Shown here piece after piece: positions 1-8,956 of a stretch of DNA of 51,218 nucleotides (positions are counted from its first letter, which is position 1; the number at the start of each line of letters is the position of its first letter). The stretch comes from Puniceicoccaceae bacterium (GTDB taxonomy: Bacteria; Verrucomicrobiota; Verrucomicrobiia; Opitutales; JAFGAQ01). The notes under the pieces are model-generated. The model was not told where the DNA came from. It searched no databases and saw only the letters and a program-made list of their open reading frames with translations. Location: the NCBI GenBank assembly GCA_040224245.1, contig JBEGIR010000094.1, positions 1 to 51,218 on the forward strand, in the 5' to 3' direction. Made by a program: the position numbers and the translations under genes.

Positions 1-1
1 C

Positions 2-682
2 AACAACGCTGGTGTTGACGCTCTGGTCCGGCGAGTGCTTGCCTTTCGCAAGCGTCATCCAAGCTCTCCGGGCATCGTGGGTATCAACATTGGAAAGCAA
101 AAGGAAACGCCCATTTCTGAAGCCACACGGGACTACGTGCACTGTTTCGACGCTGTCGCCGACCTTGCCGACTATGTAGCCGTCAACATTTCAAGCCCCA
201 ATACACAGAATCTCCGTCAATTGCAGGATCGTGAACCCCTCGAAGCTCTGCTAAAAAGTCTGAACGAGCGCAACAATCAGCGCGAAAAGGCAGGCAAGCG
301 CAGGGTACCCACGCTGCTGAAGATCGCTCCAGATCTGAGCGCCGCCCAACTGGAAAGCATGGTGCAGCTCGTGGTCGAATCAAACTGGCACGGCATGATC
401 GCCACCAACACCACCATTGATCGCACCGGGGACAATGCCGGATACGAATTTCCCGGAGGACTCAGCGGTGCGCCGGTTCGGGAGCGCTCCACTGAGGTGA
501 TTCGCAAGATCCACCAGCTGACGAATGGAAAACTACCCATCATCGGGGTGGGTGGAATTGAAACGGGTGCTCATGCACAGGAAAAACTGGATGCTGGGGC
601 GAGCCTGATTCAGGTTTACAGTGGATTCATTTATCAGGGACCTTGCATGATCAAGCGCATGCTCGCGCAGATGCGCAGCTGA
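2..682 (+). CDS. pyrD: Dihydroorotate dehydrogenase (quinone), 5'-truncated
   Basis: Oxidises dihydroorotate to orotate in pyrimidine synthesis; class 2 enzymes are membrane-associated and pass electrons to quinone. The open frame runs in from the left edge (first residues NNAGVDAL), so the N-terminus and about a third of the protein are missing; 226 residues are visible. Class 2 signatures seen: INIGKQKETP, VNISSPNT near residue 63, LLKIAPDLS, ATNTTIDR, and the FMN-phosphate region IGVGGIETG followed by GASLIQVYSGF. The C-terminus is intact. The gene converges on the GreA-domain gene, and a bidirectional hairpin terminator lies between them. Identification is secure; the class 2 assignment rests on the ISSPNT and YSGFIYQGP context. 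Confidence 0.93.
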   Translation, partial: NNAGVDALVRRVLAFRKRHPSSPGIVGINIGKQKETPISEATRDYVHCFDAVADLADYVAVNISSPNTQNLRQLQDREPLEALLKSLNERNNQREKAGKRRVPTLLKIAPDLSAAQLESMVQLVVESNWHGMIATNTTIDRTGDNAGYEFPGGLSGAPVRERSTEVIRKIHQLTNGKLPIIGVGGIETGAHAQEKLDAGASLIQVYSGFIYQGPCMIKRMLAQMRS

Positions 683-784
683 CTGCAGCTTTCGCTTCGC
701 CGCTCAACTGCAATCCCTGAGATCGTCATCGAAAGAACACCCACTCATGCAAAGCAGGTGGGCCCTGCCGGGCGCACAAATTGA

Positions 785-814
785 AAAAGGCGACCTCTGA
801 AGAGATCGCCTTTT
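785..814. terminator. Bidirectional hairpin terminator
   Basis: Arms AAAAGGCGA and TCGCCTTTT pair around an inner CTCT/AGAG stem. A-rich and T-rich flanks make it usable on both strands. It sits between the convergent pyrD and the GreA-domain gene. Confidence 0.75.
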
Positions 815-854
815 GAAAGGAAGGGTATCGACTACCCTGCGGTAGAACGCGGAC

Positions 855-2717
855 TTATTTTCGATCCACCCAGCGCTTGATCTGTTTGATCTCCCACTTG
901 GCTTTGGATCCTCCGATTTCGAGTTCCACCTTATCCCCCGCCCGGCTTCCAATCAGATTTTGTGCCAGCGGAGTCTTGTAGGAAATAATGTTGGACTCTG
1001 GATCACTGTCCCAGGCGCCCAGAATCGAATAGGTCTGCGTTTGCTTGCCGGAAGCCAGCACCACCACAGAACCCACCGAAATCTCATCCTCTGTGGCATC
1101 GGAGAAATCCGTCACCCGAACACGTGCAAAATCCGCTTCCAGCTGCGCCTTGCGTGCCATGAGTGTTGTCTGATCCTCACGCGCCATCTTGTATTCCGCA
1201 TTTTCACGAAGATCTCCGTGCTCGCGTGCCACTTCAATAGCCTTTTTGTTCTCGGGAATCTTTCGCGTGATCAGATCCTCATACTCGTTCTTCTTCTCGT
1301 CGAGACTCTCCTGTGAAACCAGAAGACTCGCATCTTTGTTGTCGGAACTGCTCGACTCACGGTCAGCAACCAGCCCCTGAATGGACGGGAAGACACGAAT
1401 GAAGCGAACCAACAGCGATTTTTTGGTCAGGTCTTCAAAGCCCTGGTTGAGCATCAAAGTCTGCGCCAGGTCCCGCGCGGTTTCCTCAGTCGCATCGGAA
1501 AGGATCTCCGGAACCAGCGTCTCATCATCGATCACCGCATCTGCGAGAGGAATGCGACGAGTGCTGGCATTCTGCAGCGATTCAAAATCAATCGCAAAAA
1601 AGATAGCCTTGAGAAAGCGGGGATTCACAAACGGCTGAATCATTCCACCATACTTACGACTGGTGCGGTTCTTGAGCATCCACAACAGGATGGGGCCGCG
1701 AATCGTCTGATCGTTGAGCCATCGGTCAAGCGACTTTGCGAGCAGATCCTGTTTTTTGCGGTCCACAAGGAACTGCGTGCATTCATTTGTGAACTTGCCC
1801 TCACTGTGCCGCACGAGCGTGATCACGATGTCTTCCCACTTGTCAGGGTAAACGCGGGTGAGCAGGTCGAGAAAGCGCTGGTAATAGGCAGCTGGCAATT
1901 CCTGGGCGAGCTTGATCAGGTCCTCCTCGCTCTCCAAGATAATGGAGGCAGAGGTGGGAAGCAGGCTTTCGACATCGGTATGGGTGTCGCGGGCCAAATC
2001 GTTGCGCACCCAGACTCCATGCAATCGCTCGGCCTGAGAAAGAATGCGAGTCTCAATGATCGCATCGGTAAGCGTCTTCAATACATCCGGAAGGTATTTT
2101 TTCAGTTCCGACTTGTCATTGGAAAGTGCAAAAAGGCGCTCGGCCAAAAGGATCTTCTGCTTGCTCTGCTGGGTCGCATAAAAATCCTCCATGATTTCCT
2201 CCTCGGGCGTCACTGGCTCTTCCCGAAGTTCGTAAGGGTCCGTCTTTTTCGACGGAACGGCAATCCTCGGATCCTTGACCAGCGCTTTCTTGGTCGCCGT
2301 CCACCACTTCCGGGCCTTGGCGGTGTCCATGAGAAATCCGAGCTGACGTTCAATTTCTATCGACGAAACGGTACGGTTGGGAGATTGGGAAAGGATGCGG
2401 ATGATCAGCTCAACAGGCTTGCGTTTGATCAGCTCCTGAATCGCATCAGGATCCGTTCTGGACTCAACCAGAATGTGGTTTTCCGGGAGAATCTCAAGCT
2501 TCCCAACACAGAATGCGGGATCCATGGAATGGCCTTTCTTTCCCTCTTCAAAATCGAGAATCAACCGCTTCTCAGTCGCATCATAATCGACGATCTTTCC
2601 AAATCCCCAACTTCGGTGGACACAATAGGTTCCCGGCTGCATCAATGCCAGTTCTTCCCGAGCGTTCTTAAGCTTAGGATTCCCGGCAATTAACTCCTCA
2701 ATTTCCTCAACATTCAT
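855..2717 (-). CDS. GreA/GreB-domain transcription factor with long N-terminal extension
   Basis: 620 residues, about four times the length of ordinary GreA. The last ~150 residues are a GreA module: a coiled-coil finger with HGDLRENAEYKMAREDQ, which keeps the acidic tip D and E used to stimulate RNA polymerase transcript cleavage, followed by a C-terminal FKBP-like part ending near KRWVDRK. Residues ~28-75 (TYCVHRSWGFGKIVDYD and onward) look like a small beta-barrel resembling the RNA-polymerase-binding Tudor-like fold of CarD/Mfd; that likeness is my inference. The ~350 residues between are mainly helical and unrecognised. Likely role: elongation or rescue factor acting at RNA polymerase. 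It starts 21 bp from the neighbouring open frame, divergently. The start ATG at 2717 has no clear Shine-Dalgarno. Confidence 0.85.
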   Translation of the reverse strand: MNVEEIEELIAGNPKLKNAREELALMQPGTYCVHRSWGFGKIVDYDATEKRLILDFEEGKKGHSMDPAFCVGKLEILPENHILVESRTDPDAIQELIKRKPVELIIRILSQSPNRTVSSIEIERQLGFLMDTAKARKWWTATKKALVKDPRIAVPSKKTDPYELREEPVTPEEEIMEDFYATQQSKQKILLAERLFALSNDKSELKKYLPDVLKTLTDAIIETRILSQAERLHGVWVRNDLARDTHTDVESLLPTSASIILESEEDLIKLAQELPAAYYQRFLDLLTRVYPDKWEDIVITLVRHSEGKFTNECTQFLVDRKKQDLLAKSLDRWLNDQTIRGPILLWMLKNRTSRKYGGMIQPFVNPRFLKAIFFAIDFESLQNASTRRIPLADAVIDDETLVPEILSDATEETARDLAQTLMLNQGFEDLTKKSLLVRFIRVFPSIQGLVADRESSSSDNKDASLLVSQESLDEKKNEYEDLITRKIPENKKAIEVAREHGDLRENAEYKMAREDQTTLMARKAQLEADFARVRVTDFSDATEDEISVGSVVVLASGKQTQTYSILGAWDSDPESNIISYKTPLAQNLIGSRAGDKVELEIGGSKAKWEIKQIKRWVDRK

Positions 2718-2738
2718 AAATGGTTACCAATAGTCTGC

Positions 2739-4196
2739 TTGCAGATTCCAAGCGCATTATTCAATACTTTTCCCCGCAACTGCAACTTCTTTTCTGGAAG
2801 CGTTCCTGACTGGTGTTCGTCACTGGCACACTCCTGGACCTTTCAACACCAATCACACGACAACTTGAAAACCCCACCGAGCAACCTGTCACACTGGAAT
2901 GGACTCCTCGATTCCATCAGCGCATTCCTGCGTGACCCGCAGGCCCTGCGATTGGACCGGATCAGCTGGTCAGGTGAAGGAGTCGAACAGCGTTCTGCCT
3001 ATCACTCGCTGCTGCAAATTGTGCGAAATCGAACGCTCATCGAACATTTGATCCGCGAGCACTCCCGTCGCATGCCCAAGGCCCGTCTGCATGCCCTGCT
3101 CGCACTGGCGATCATACAATTTCTCGAATCCGATGATACGGAGGCCACCCGCGCCAAGGTCGTGCACCACAGTGTGCGGCTCACCCGCGAACTCTGCTCT
3201 CAGCCCGAAAGCCGATTTGTCAATGCCGTCGCCCGCGCGATCAGTGAGCATCTGTCGCAAACGCTACAGCTGTTGGATGCGCCCGAACACTGGCATGTGC
3301 GCTACAGTCATCCCCGCTGGCTTGTCGAACGCTGGATATCACAATTCGGCAACAAAACCACCCGGCTGCTGCTGCAATGGAACCAGTCCATTCCACACAC
3401 CTATGTGCATGATCTGCGCAGGATATGCCAGACAGAGCAATCCCTCCGGAATCCCGAAGAACTCCCAAAGCTGACAGCAACGCCATGGTCGGATTTCCAT
3501 GTGTTGGAAAAAGCGGGACGGGCCAACATCGAATCCCTCCTGAAGTGGCCCTTCTACATCCAGGATCCTTCAACCCGTATCGCTCCATCCCTCTTCGAAC
3601 CTCCCTCAAATCGTGCATCGATCCTCGACACCTGTGCAGCTCCGGGAGGAAAAAGCCTCCACCTGTTGAAACGACTCGCCGATAATGGCCATGCATGGCA
3701 GCGCTGGATTGCGACAGATTCCTCCCCCGAACGCTTGAGAGTGATGGAAAACAATCTCGAACGCCTCGGAGTCAAGGGTATTGAAACCTCCTGTGTGGAT
3801 TGGCTGAAGCCACTGCCCGAATCCCTGGCATCACTCCGCTTTGACTGGGTCCTGCTCGACGCCCCGTGCTCCAGCGTGGGGGTGATTCAGCGTCACCCCG
3901 AAATTCGCTGGAGGCTGCATGCCGACGATTATCAGCGACTGCCTGTCCAACAGCTTGCCCTGCTTGAGCAATGCAGCCGCCTGGTTCGGAAGGACGGTCA
4001 ACTCGTCTACAGCACCTGTAGTTTTGATCCCGATGAGAATGAGCGAGTCATCGAAGCGTTTCAACAAACGGCGCAGGGGCGTCATTTTGAGGTGAGGACT
4101 GGCCGTTCCCTGTTGCCACATCTGGAAGGACATGACGGTGTTGGGGCTTTTCTCCTGCGCCGAAAGGCAGACGCGCTAAGTCCCAGTGGTGAATGA
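2739..4196 (+). CDS. rsmB: RsmB/NOP2-type rRNA cytosine-C5 methyltransferase
   Basis: Predicted SAM-dependent methyltransferase of the RsmB family (16S rRNA m5C967 in E. coli). Order of parts: an N-terminal NusB-like helical domain (to about residue 190), then a Rossmann methyltransferase with motif I DTCAAPGGKSLHLL near residue 295, motif IV LLDAPCSSVGVIQRHPEIRW near 373, and motif VI YSTCSFDPDENE near 425. Both conserved cysteines (PCS and TCS) are present, as expected for the covalent-intermediate m5C mechanism. The TTG at 2739 gives 485 residues but leaves only 21 bp to the divergent gene. A second TTG at 2865 gives a more normal N-terminus and would leave room for promoters, so the start is uncertain. 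Confidence 0.87.
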   Translation: MQIPSALFNTFPRNCNFFSGSVPDWCSSLAHSWTFQHQSHDNLKTPPSNLSHWNGLLDSISAFLRDPQALRLDRISWSGEGVEQRSAYHSLLQIVRNRTLIEHLIREHSRRMPKARLHALLALAIIQFLESDDTEATRAKVVHHSVRLTRELCSQPESRFVNAVARAISEHLSQTLQLLDAPEHWHVRYSHPRWLVERWISQFGNKTTRLLLQWNQSIPHTYVHDLRRICQTEQSLRNPEELPKLTATPWSDFHVLEKAGRANIESLLKWPFYIQDPSTRIAPSLFEPPSNRASILDTCAAPGGKSLHLLKRLADNGHAWQRWIATDSSPERLRVMENNLERLGVKGIETSCVDWLKPLPESLASLRFDWVLLDAPCSSVGVIQRHPEIRWRLHADDYQRLPVQQLALLEQCSRLVRKDGQLVYSTCSFDPDENERVIEAFQQTAQGRHFEVRTGRSLLPHLEGHDGVGAFLLRRKADALSPSGE

Positions 4197-4274
4197 TTGG
4201 AAAAACTGCAAATCCGGCAGTCAACAAACCGTATTCGGGCTTGAGTTCTCAAAAGGGTGTGGAAGATTGGTCAC

Positions 4275-6092
4275 ATGACCAAACGGATCTTCAAATTCCT
4301 GCTCCAAAATACGTTGATCGCCCTCGTCTCCACGGCTTTCATGTTTTTCCTCCTCATTGCCCTGATCGCCGGCCTTGTGAGTTCGTTCGCAGAGAAACAA
4401 CCCTCCTTCCCCAAAGAGGCAGCGCTCACCTTCGATTTGGGAATGAACCTCGTCGACACGCCCCCCACTCCAACGCTCGAGTCCCTTTTGATGGACGCGA
4501 TTGGCGAGGGAACTCCTCCGGTCTACCATGTTCGCGACATGATCGAAACCCTCGAACGCGCAGGACAGGACCGCCGCGTCAAGGCTCTCTTTCTGCATGG
4601 GTCACTGCAATCGCTCAACTACGCCTCATCATTCCCGGCATTGAGCGAACTGCGCGAGGCCATCATTGAATTCAAAGCCAGCGGAAAACCAGTCATCGCC
4701 TACAGCGTTTACCCCTCCACCCGCGACCTTTATGTGATGAGCGTAGCAGACGAGTTCTACCTCAACCAATCAGGCGCCATCATGCTGCCCGGCCTTTACA
4801 GTGAACCCATGTTTTTCAAGGACGCGCTCGACAAATTTGGCATTGGTGTGCAGGCGATTCGAGTGGGTGCCTACAAATCAGCTGTCGAACCCTACACCCG
4901 TACCAACCTGAGCGATGAAGCACGAGCCGCATCCACCCTTCTGTTGAACGAGCTGTGGCAGGAGATTCTGAGCGACATTGCAGAGGCACGGGAAATGGAC
5001 CTGCAAGCAGCAAACCAATTGCTCGACAGTCAGGCGATTCTCTATGCTCAAGAGGCAGTAGAAGCCGGATTTGTCACGCGCATTGCAAGCCATGTTGAGG
5101 TGCGCAACCGCATGTCGGAACTGGTTGGCAAGGAGACGCATGGAGATACCTTTCAGCAAATCGGGCTAGCCGAATACGTTCTGGAGAAAGACCAGTTTGG
5201 GAGGAAACCCAGCGGAGAAGGAATCGCCGTGGTCTATGCTGAGGGAGCCATTGTCGGCGGCGAGGGAGAGGAATATGAAGCCGGCTCCGAGCGCATCGTT
5301 CGCAACCTGCGCAATGCACGACAGGACAGCTCCACCCGCGCCATAGTCTTTCGGGTCAACAGTCCCGGAGGTGGAGCGACCGCTTCCCAGATCATTCAGG
5401 ATGAATTGCTCGCCATCAAGGAGCAGGGCATTCCGCTCGTGGTTTCCATGGGGGGGTATGCAGCGTCCGGTGGCTATTTGATTTCCCAATCCGCCGACTA
5501 CATCATTGCACATCCACATACCGTCACTGGCTCCATCGGGATTTTCGGTCTGTTGATGAACATCGGCGAGGGTGCTGGCATGCTCGGAATCACATTTGAT
5601 GAAATCAAAACCACGCAGAACTCCGACCTTCTCAGTATTTCGAAACCCAAGTCTGAAGCACAGTTGGCCATGATCCAGACCTACCTTCAGGAATTTTACG
5701 ACGAGTGGACTACCAGTGTCGCTTTCCACCGTGAACAAGAGGTTGACGCCATCCGCTCAGTAGCAGGGGGCCGAGTATGGTCGGGAGAACAAGCCGTGGA
5801 ACTCGGACTCGTGGATGCCCTTGGAGGCCTGCAAGACGCGATTGCTCATGCTGCCGAGATGGCTGAACTCGGAGAGGGATTTGCGGTCTATGACTATCCT
5901 CGCAAGCTGTCACCAGACGAAGCGCTGTCACATGCTCTAGGACTGCAAAGAGCACTTGCATCTGCTGCAAACCGATCCCGTTCCCCATCGGTTTCCGAGA
6001 TTCAGAACTGGCTGCAGGAAGTTGAACAACACCTTTCCCTGCTCAGCGATCCGGGCGGCGCATATGCCTACCTTCCCTTGCGCTACCGCTGA
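4275..6092 (+). CDS. sppA: Signal peptide peptidase SppA, 67K type
   Basis: Membrane-bound serine protease that degrades cleaved signal peptides. 605 residues, matching the long (tandem-domain) SppA form. One N-terminal membrane segment (residues ~8-35, TLIALVSTAFMFFLLIALIA) anchors it. The Ser/Lys catalytic pair is intact: K201 in RVGAYKSAVEP of the N-terminal domain and S398 in MGGYAASGGYL of the C-terminal domain. I chose the ATG at 4275 over the in-frame GTG at 4257 because GGAAG lies about 10 bp upstream and the protein then starts MTKRIFKFLL, directly before the anchor. It lies 78 bp after the rsmB-type gene and could be co-transcribed with it. Confidence 0.93.
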   Translation: MTKRIFKFLLQNTLIALVSTAFMFFLLIALIAGLVSSFAEKQPSFPKEAALTFDLGMNLVDTPPTPTLESLLMDAIGEGTPPVYHVRDMIETLERAGQDRRVKALFLHGSLQSLNYASSFPALSELREAIIEFKASGKPVIAYSVYPSTRDLYVMSVADEFYLNQSGAIMLPGLYSEPMFFKDALDKFGIGVQAIRVGAYKSAVEPYTRTNLSDEARAASTLLLNELWQEILSDIAEAREMDLQAANQLLDSQAILYAQEAVEAGFVTRIASHVEVRNRMSELVGKETHGDTFQQIGLAEYVLEKDQFGRKPSGEGIAVVYAEGAIVGGEGEEYEAGSERIVRNLRNARQDSSTRAIVFRVNSPGGGATASQIIQDELLAIKEQGIPLVVSMGGYAASGGYLISQSADYIIAHPHTVTGSIGIFGLLMNIGEGAGMLGITFDEIKTTQNSDLLSISKPKSEAQLAMIQTYLQEFYDEWTTSVAFHREQEVDAIRSVAGGRVWSGEQAVELGLVDALGGLQDAIAHAAEMAELGEGFAVYDYPRKLSPDEALSHALGLQRALASAANRSRSPSVSEIQNWLQEVEQHLSLLSDPGGAYAYLPLRYR

Positions 6093-6134
6093 GTGGAGCA
6101 TAACCGCAGCCACTCCGCAGGCGCATCTGCAACC

Positions 6135-6812
6135 TCAAATCCCAATCGCCGAAAACAGCAACGTCTCGCTCAACACCTGTGCATGGGGTTCGAGCATACG
6201 GCGATTCTGCGGGTGAACTGTAACTGGCTCGACCGGTTCGGACTCGGTGACTTCACCTTCACCCTGCATGGACTCAATCAATTCACCTATGTCGAGGCGC
6301 TGGCTTGAAATTCCGAGTGAAGCCAAGGCCTGGCGCTGCATCCAGCGATACTCCGACATCGACAACCCCTCGCGGTTGATGGCTTCAATCTGCACGCGCT
6401 TTGCCTCGCTGAGGGGCTTCACAAGCTTCCCAGAAACGCTGATCAATTTTCGAACCTTTGCAAAATCACTCATTTGCTCAAGCTCCCCGACCAGCGTCTT
6501 CTGCGTCTGGAGAATTTCTTCAAAGTCCGGCCCCAATGACTCCTTGATCCGGGTCTGAATGTAAACGAGGGATTCCACTTGCTCCAGCGACATCAGGCCA
6601 TCCTCTGGTGGCGTAAACCGGGTTTGATTCACGACTTCGTTCTCGATGAGTGCGATATCGGCAAATTTTTTGATTCCATCATAGGAACCCTTCACCAATT
6701 TATAGCCGAAAAATCCGGCAACCCCCAGAAACAGGATGGCCACTAAAAGGGTAATACCACAACCTGCACCCAGAAGAGCGCAGCCGGAACCATTTTTTTT
6801 GGATTGGGTCAT
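6135..6812 (-). CDS. Membrane-anchored protein of unknown function
   Basis: I do not recognise this family. From the ATG at 6812 it has 225 residues: a short polar N-terminus MTQSKKNGSG, a Gly/Cys-containing stretch and one strong membrane segment (residues ~15-40, ITLLVAILFLGVAGFFGYKL), then about 150 mostly helical, charged residues and a Pro/Glu-rich tail. An in-frame upstream ATG at 6875 would add 21 residues with no membrane or signal character, so I prefer 6812. It lies between sppA (convergent) and aspS (divergent). Probably an inner-membrane protein with its helical part outside or inside the membrane; topology cannot be decided. Confidence 0.7.
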   Translation of the reverse strand: MTQSKKNGSGCALLGAGCGITLLVAILFLGVAGFFGYKLVKGSYDGIKKFADIALIENEVVNQTRFTPPEDGLMSLEQVESLVYIQTRIKESLGPDFEEILQTQKTLVGELEQMSDFAKVRKLISVSGKLVKPLSEAKRVQIEAINREGLSMSEYRWMQRQALASLGISSQRLDIGELIESMQGEGEVTESEPVEPVTVHPQNRRMLEPHAQVLSETLLFSAIGI

Positions 6813-6991
6813 ATCAGAGTACAGAGTTAACAGCGTTTCTGAGAACGATCTTAGCGCAAAGCGTATTTTCCACAACCCCTTCTTTCATTTTGGTTCCAGA
6901 ATCACCCGGGAACAACGGGCTTCCCAGTTTAGGCTTGTTTTGTTCCACACCACGGCTTTTCATTCAGCTTTTTCCATCTGACTCAACCGCT

Positions 6992-8779
6992 ATGTCAACC
7001 GCGACCCAACGCACCCATCACTGCTCAGAGCTTACCCGGGATCACAATGGACAGGAAGTCTGCCTTGTGGGCTGGATCGATTCCATCCGGGACCACGGAG
7101 GTGTTCTCTTCATTGATCTTCGAGATCGGAACGGACTTACCCAGGTCTTGATGCACCCCTCCAAGCAGTACTCCGTGGAATTGAGCGCATTGAAACCGGA
7201 ATCCGTCATCGGAATACGGGGCATTGTCGAACCGAGAAGTGCCGAAACCGTCAATCCGAACATGGTGACGGGTGAGGTCGAAGTCCTGTGCGAAACCCTT
7301 CACGTCTTCAATATCTCACAAACTCCTCCCTTTCCGCTCGACGACGAAAAGGCGAAAAAGGTCGGGGAAGACCTGCGACTGCGCTACCGCTATCTTGATC
7401 TGCGGCGCCCGTCCATGCAGCACGCACTCAAAGTTCGGCACCGGGCTTCCAAAATCGTGCACAACTATCTGGACCGACAGGGTTATCTTGAAGTCGAAAC
7501 GCCCTATCTGTTCAAGAGTTCCCCTGAAGGGGCACGCGAGTTTCTGGTGCCCAGTCGCCTGAATGTCGGAGAATTCTATGCGCTTTCACAGTCACCGCAG
7601 CAGATGAAACAGATGCTCATGGTGGCGGGACTTGAAAAATACTACCAGATCGCACGCTGCTTTCGCGATGAAGACCTGCGCGCTGACCGGCAGCCGGAAT
7701 TCACCCAGATCGATATCGAGGCCTCATTCGTTCAGCGCGAGGATATCTATACCCTGATCGAGGGCATGCTCAAGGAACTCTGGAAGGAGATCCTCGGCAT
7801 TGAAATCCAAACACCCTTTCTCCGGTTGACCTATCAGGAAGCGATGAATCGTTTTGGGTCTGACAAACCGGATCTGCGCTACCCCTTTGAGCTGGAGGAT
7901 TTTTCAGAGGCATTCCGAAACTCGGCCTTCAAGGTATTCCAATCCGTGATTGCATCAGGCGGAGTCGTCAAAGCCATCAACATCAAGGGGCTTGCCGACA
8001 TTACCCAAGGCGAACTCAAGGCGCTTGAGGATACTGCCAAATCCCTTGGGGCAAAGGGTCTGGCCTTTATCAAGGTCGAAAACGGGGAATGGAAATCCCC
8101 GATCCTCAAGTTCTTCTCCGATGCGGAAAAGCAGCAGTTGCAGGAAACCCTGCACATGGAAGACGGTGACATCGTGTTTTTTGCCGCAAGTGACTGGCAG
8201 ACCGCCTGCACCATCCTGGGACGCATCCGTCTCGACTCCGTTGCGCTGCTGAAAAAACGAAGCATACTCACGGTTTCTCCTGACGACTACCAATTCCTGT
8301 GGGTGGTGGATTTCCCCCTCATGCTGCGAGACGAAGAAACAGGTAAGTATGCCGCTGCGCACCATCCGTTCACGGCTCCGTTGGACGAAGACATCCCCTT
8401 GCTCGACAGCGACCCCAAATCCGCTCGAAGCAAGGCATACGACTGCGTGCTCAATGGAAACGAAATCGGAGGGGGAAGCATCCGTATCCATGAAATGAGC
8501 ACTCAGAAGAAAATTTTCGAAAACGTGCTCGCCATTCCCGAAGATATTGTGGAAAGCCGATTCGGCTACATGCTTGAGGCCTTCAAATACGGTGCTCCAC
8601 CACACGGAGGGATCGCTCTCGGATTTGACCGATTGATCACGATCTTGACGGGTAAGGATGTGATCCGCGACGTCATCGCCTTTCCAAAGACACAAAAAGG
8701 CCAGGATCTCATGGCAAAATGCCCGGGGCCGGTGGAACCCAAACAACTTCGGGATCTGCGGATTCAGACAAGCAAATAA
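6992..8779 (+). CDS. aspS: Aspartyl-tRNA synthetase
   Basis: Class II synthetase charging tRNA-Asp; 595 residues, the usual bacterial length including the GAD insertion. Seen: N-terminal OB-fold anticodon-binding domain (VCLVGWIDSIRDHGGVLFID), motif 2 CFRDEDLRADRQPEFTQID near residue 222, and motif 3 GIALGFDRL near 539. The ATG at 6992 begins MSTATQRTHHCSELT, as in homologues; an upstream in-frame start adds an unrelated tail. In the anticodon domain, H35 sits in RDHGG, where E. coli-type discriminating enzymes have Leu. His there is typical of non-discriminating AspRS, which also charges tRNA-Asn. No Shine-Dalgarno is visible. Confidence 0.95.
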   Translation: MSTATQRTHHCSELTRDHNGQEVCLVGWIDSIRDHGGVLFIDLRDRNGLTQVLMHPSKQYSVELSALKPESVIGIRGIVEPRSAETVNPNMVTGEVEVLCETLHVFNISQTPPFPLDDEKAKKVGEDLRLRYRYLDLRRPSMQHALKVRHRASKIVHNYLDRQGYLEVETPYLFKSSPEGAREFLVPSRLNVGEFYALSQSPQQMKQMLMVAGLEKYYQIARCFRDEDLRADRQPEFTQIDIEASFVQREDIYTLIEGMLKELWKEILGIEIQTPFLRLTYQEAMNRFGSDKPDLRYPFELEDFSEAFRNSAFKVFQSVIASGGVVKAINIKGLADITQGELKALEDTAKSLGAKGLAFIKVENGEWKSPILKFFSDAEKQQLQETLHMEDGDIVFFAASDWQTACTILGRIRLDSVALLKKRSILTVSPDDYQFLWVVDFPLMLRDEETGKYAAAHHPFTAPLDEDIPLLDSDPKSARSKAYDCVLNGNEIGGGSIRIHEMSTQKKIFENVLAIPEDIVESRFGYMLEAFKYGAPPHGGIALGFDRLITILTGKDVIRDVIAFPKTQKGQDLMAKCPGPVEPKQLRDLRIQTSK

Positions 8780-8830
8780 AGCGAGCTGGAACTAAAATTC
8801 GATGATCAAAATCGATCATCGGCGTGGATG

Positions 8831-8863
8831 AAGGGTGTTTTTCTCAGGAAAAACGCCCTTTTT
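8831..8863 (+). terminator. Rho-independent terminator of aspS
   Basis: Arms AAGGGTGTTTTT and AAAAACGCCCTT (one G:T pair) with loop CTCAGG, followed by TTT. It separates aspS from the amt promoter region. Confidence 0.8.
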
Positions 8864-8869
8864 GTTGAT

Positions 8870-8885
8870 TGGCATGCCATGTGCA
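8870..8885 (+). promoter_or_regulatory. Candidate sigma-54 promoter for amt-glnK
   Basis: TGGCATG, a 4-base spacer, then GTGCA. GG at 8871-8872 and GC at 8883-8884 are separated by exactly 10 bases, the invariant sigma-54 spacing. Each element has one mismatch to the TGGCACG/TTGCA consensus. Initiation would fall near 8896, about 60 bp before amt. The genes it precedes are nitrogen-status genes that sigma-54 and NtrC commonly control. No upstream activator sites were identified; the aspS terminator lies immediately upstream. Confidence 0.6.
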
Positions 8886-8956
8886 TAAGGGGTCGTCGCT
8901 TGACGACAAGTACCCCACGACGGGGTCTCTGAACCATACTACTAGATTGATTCCTT

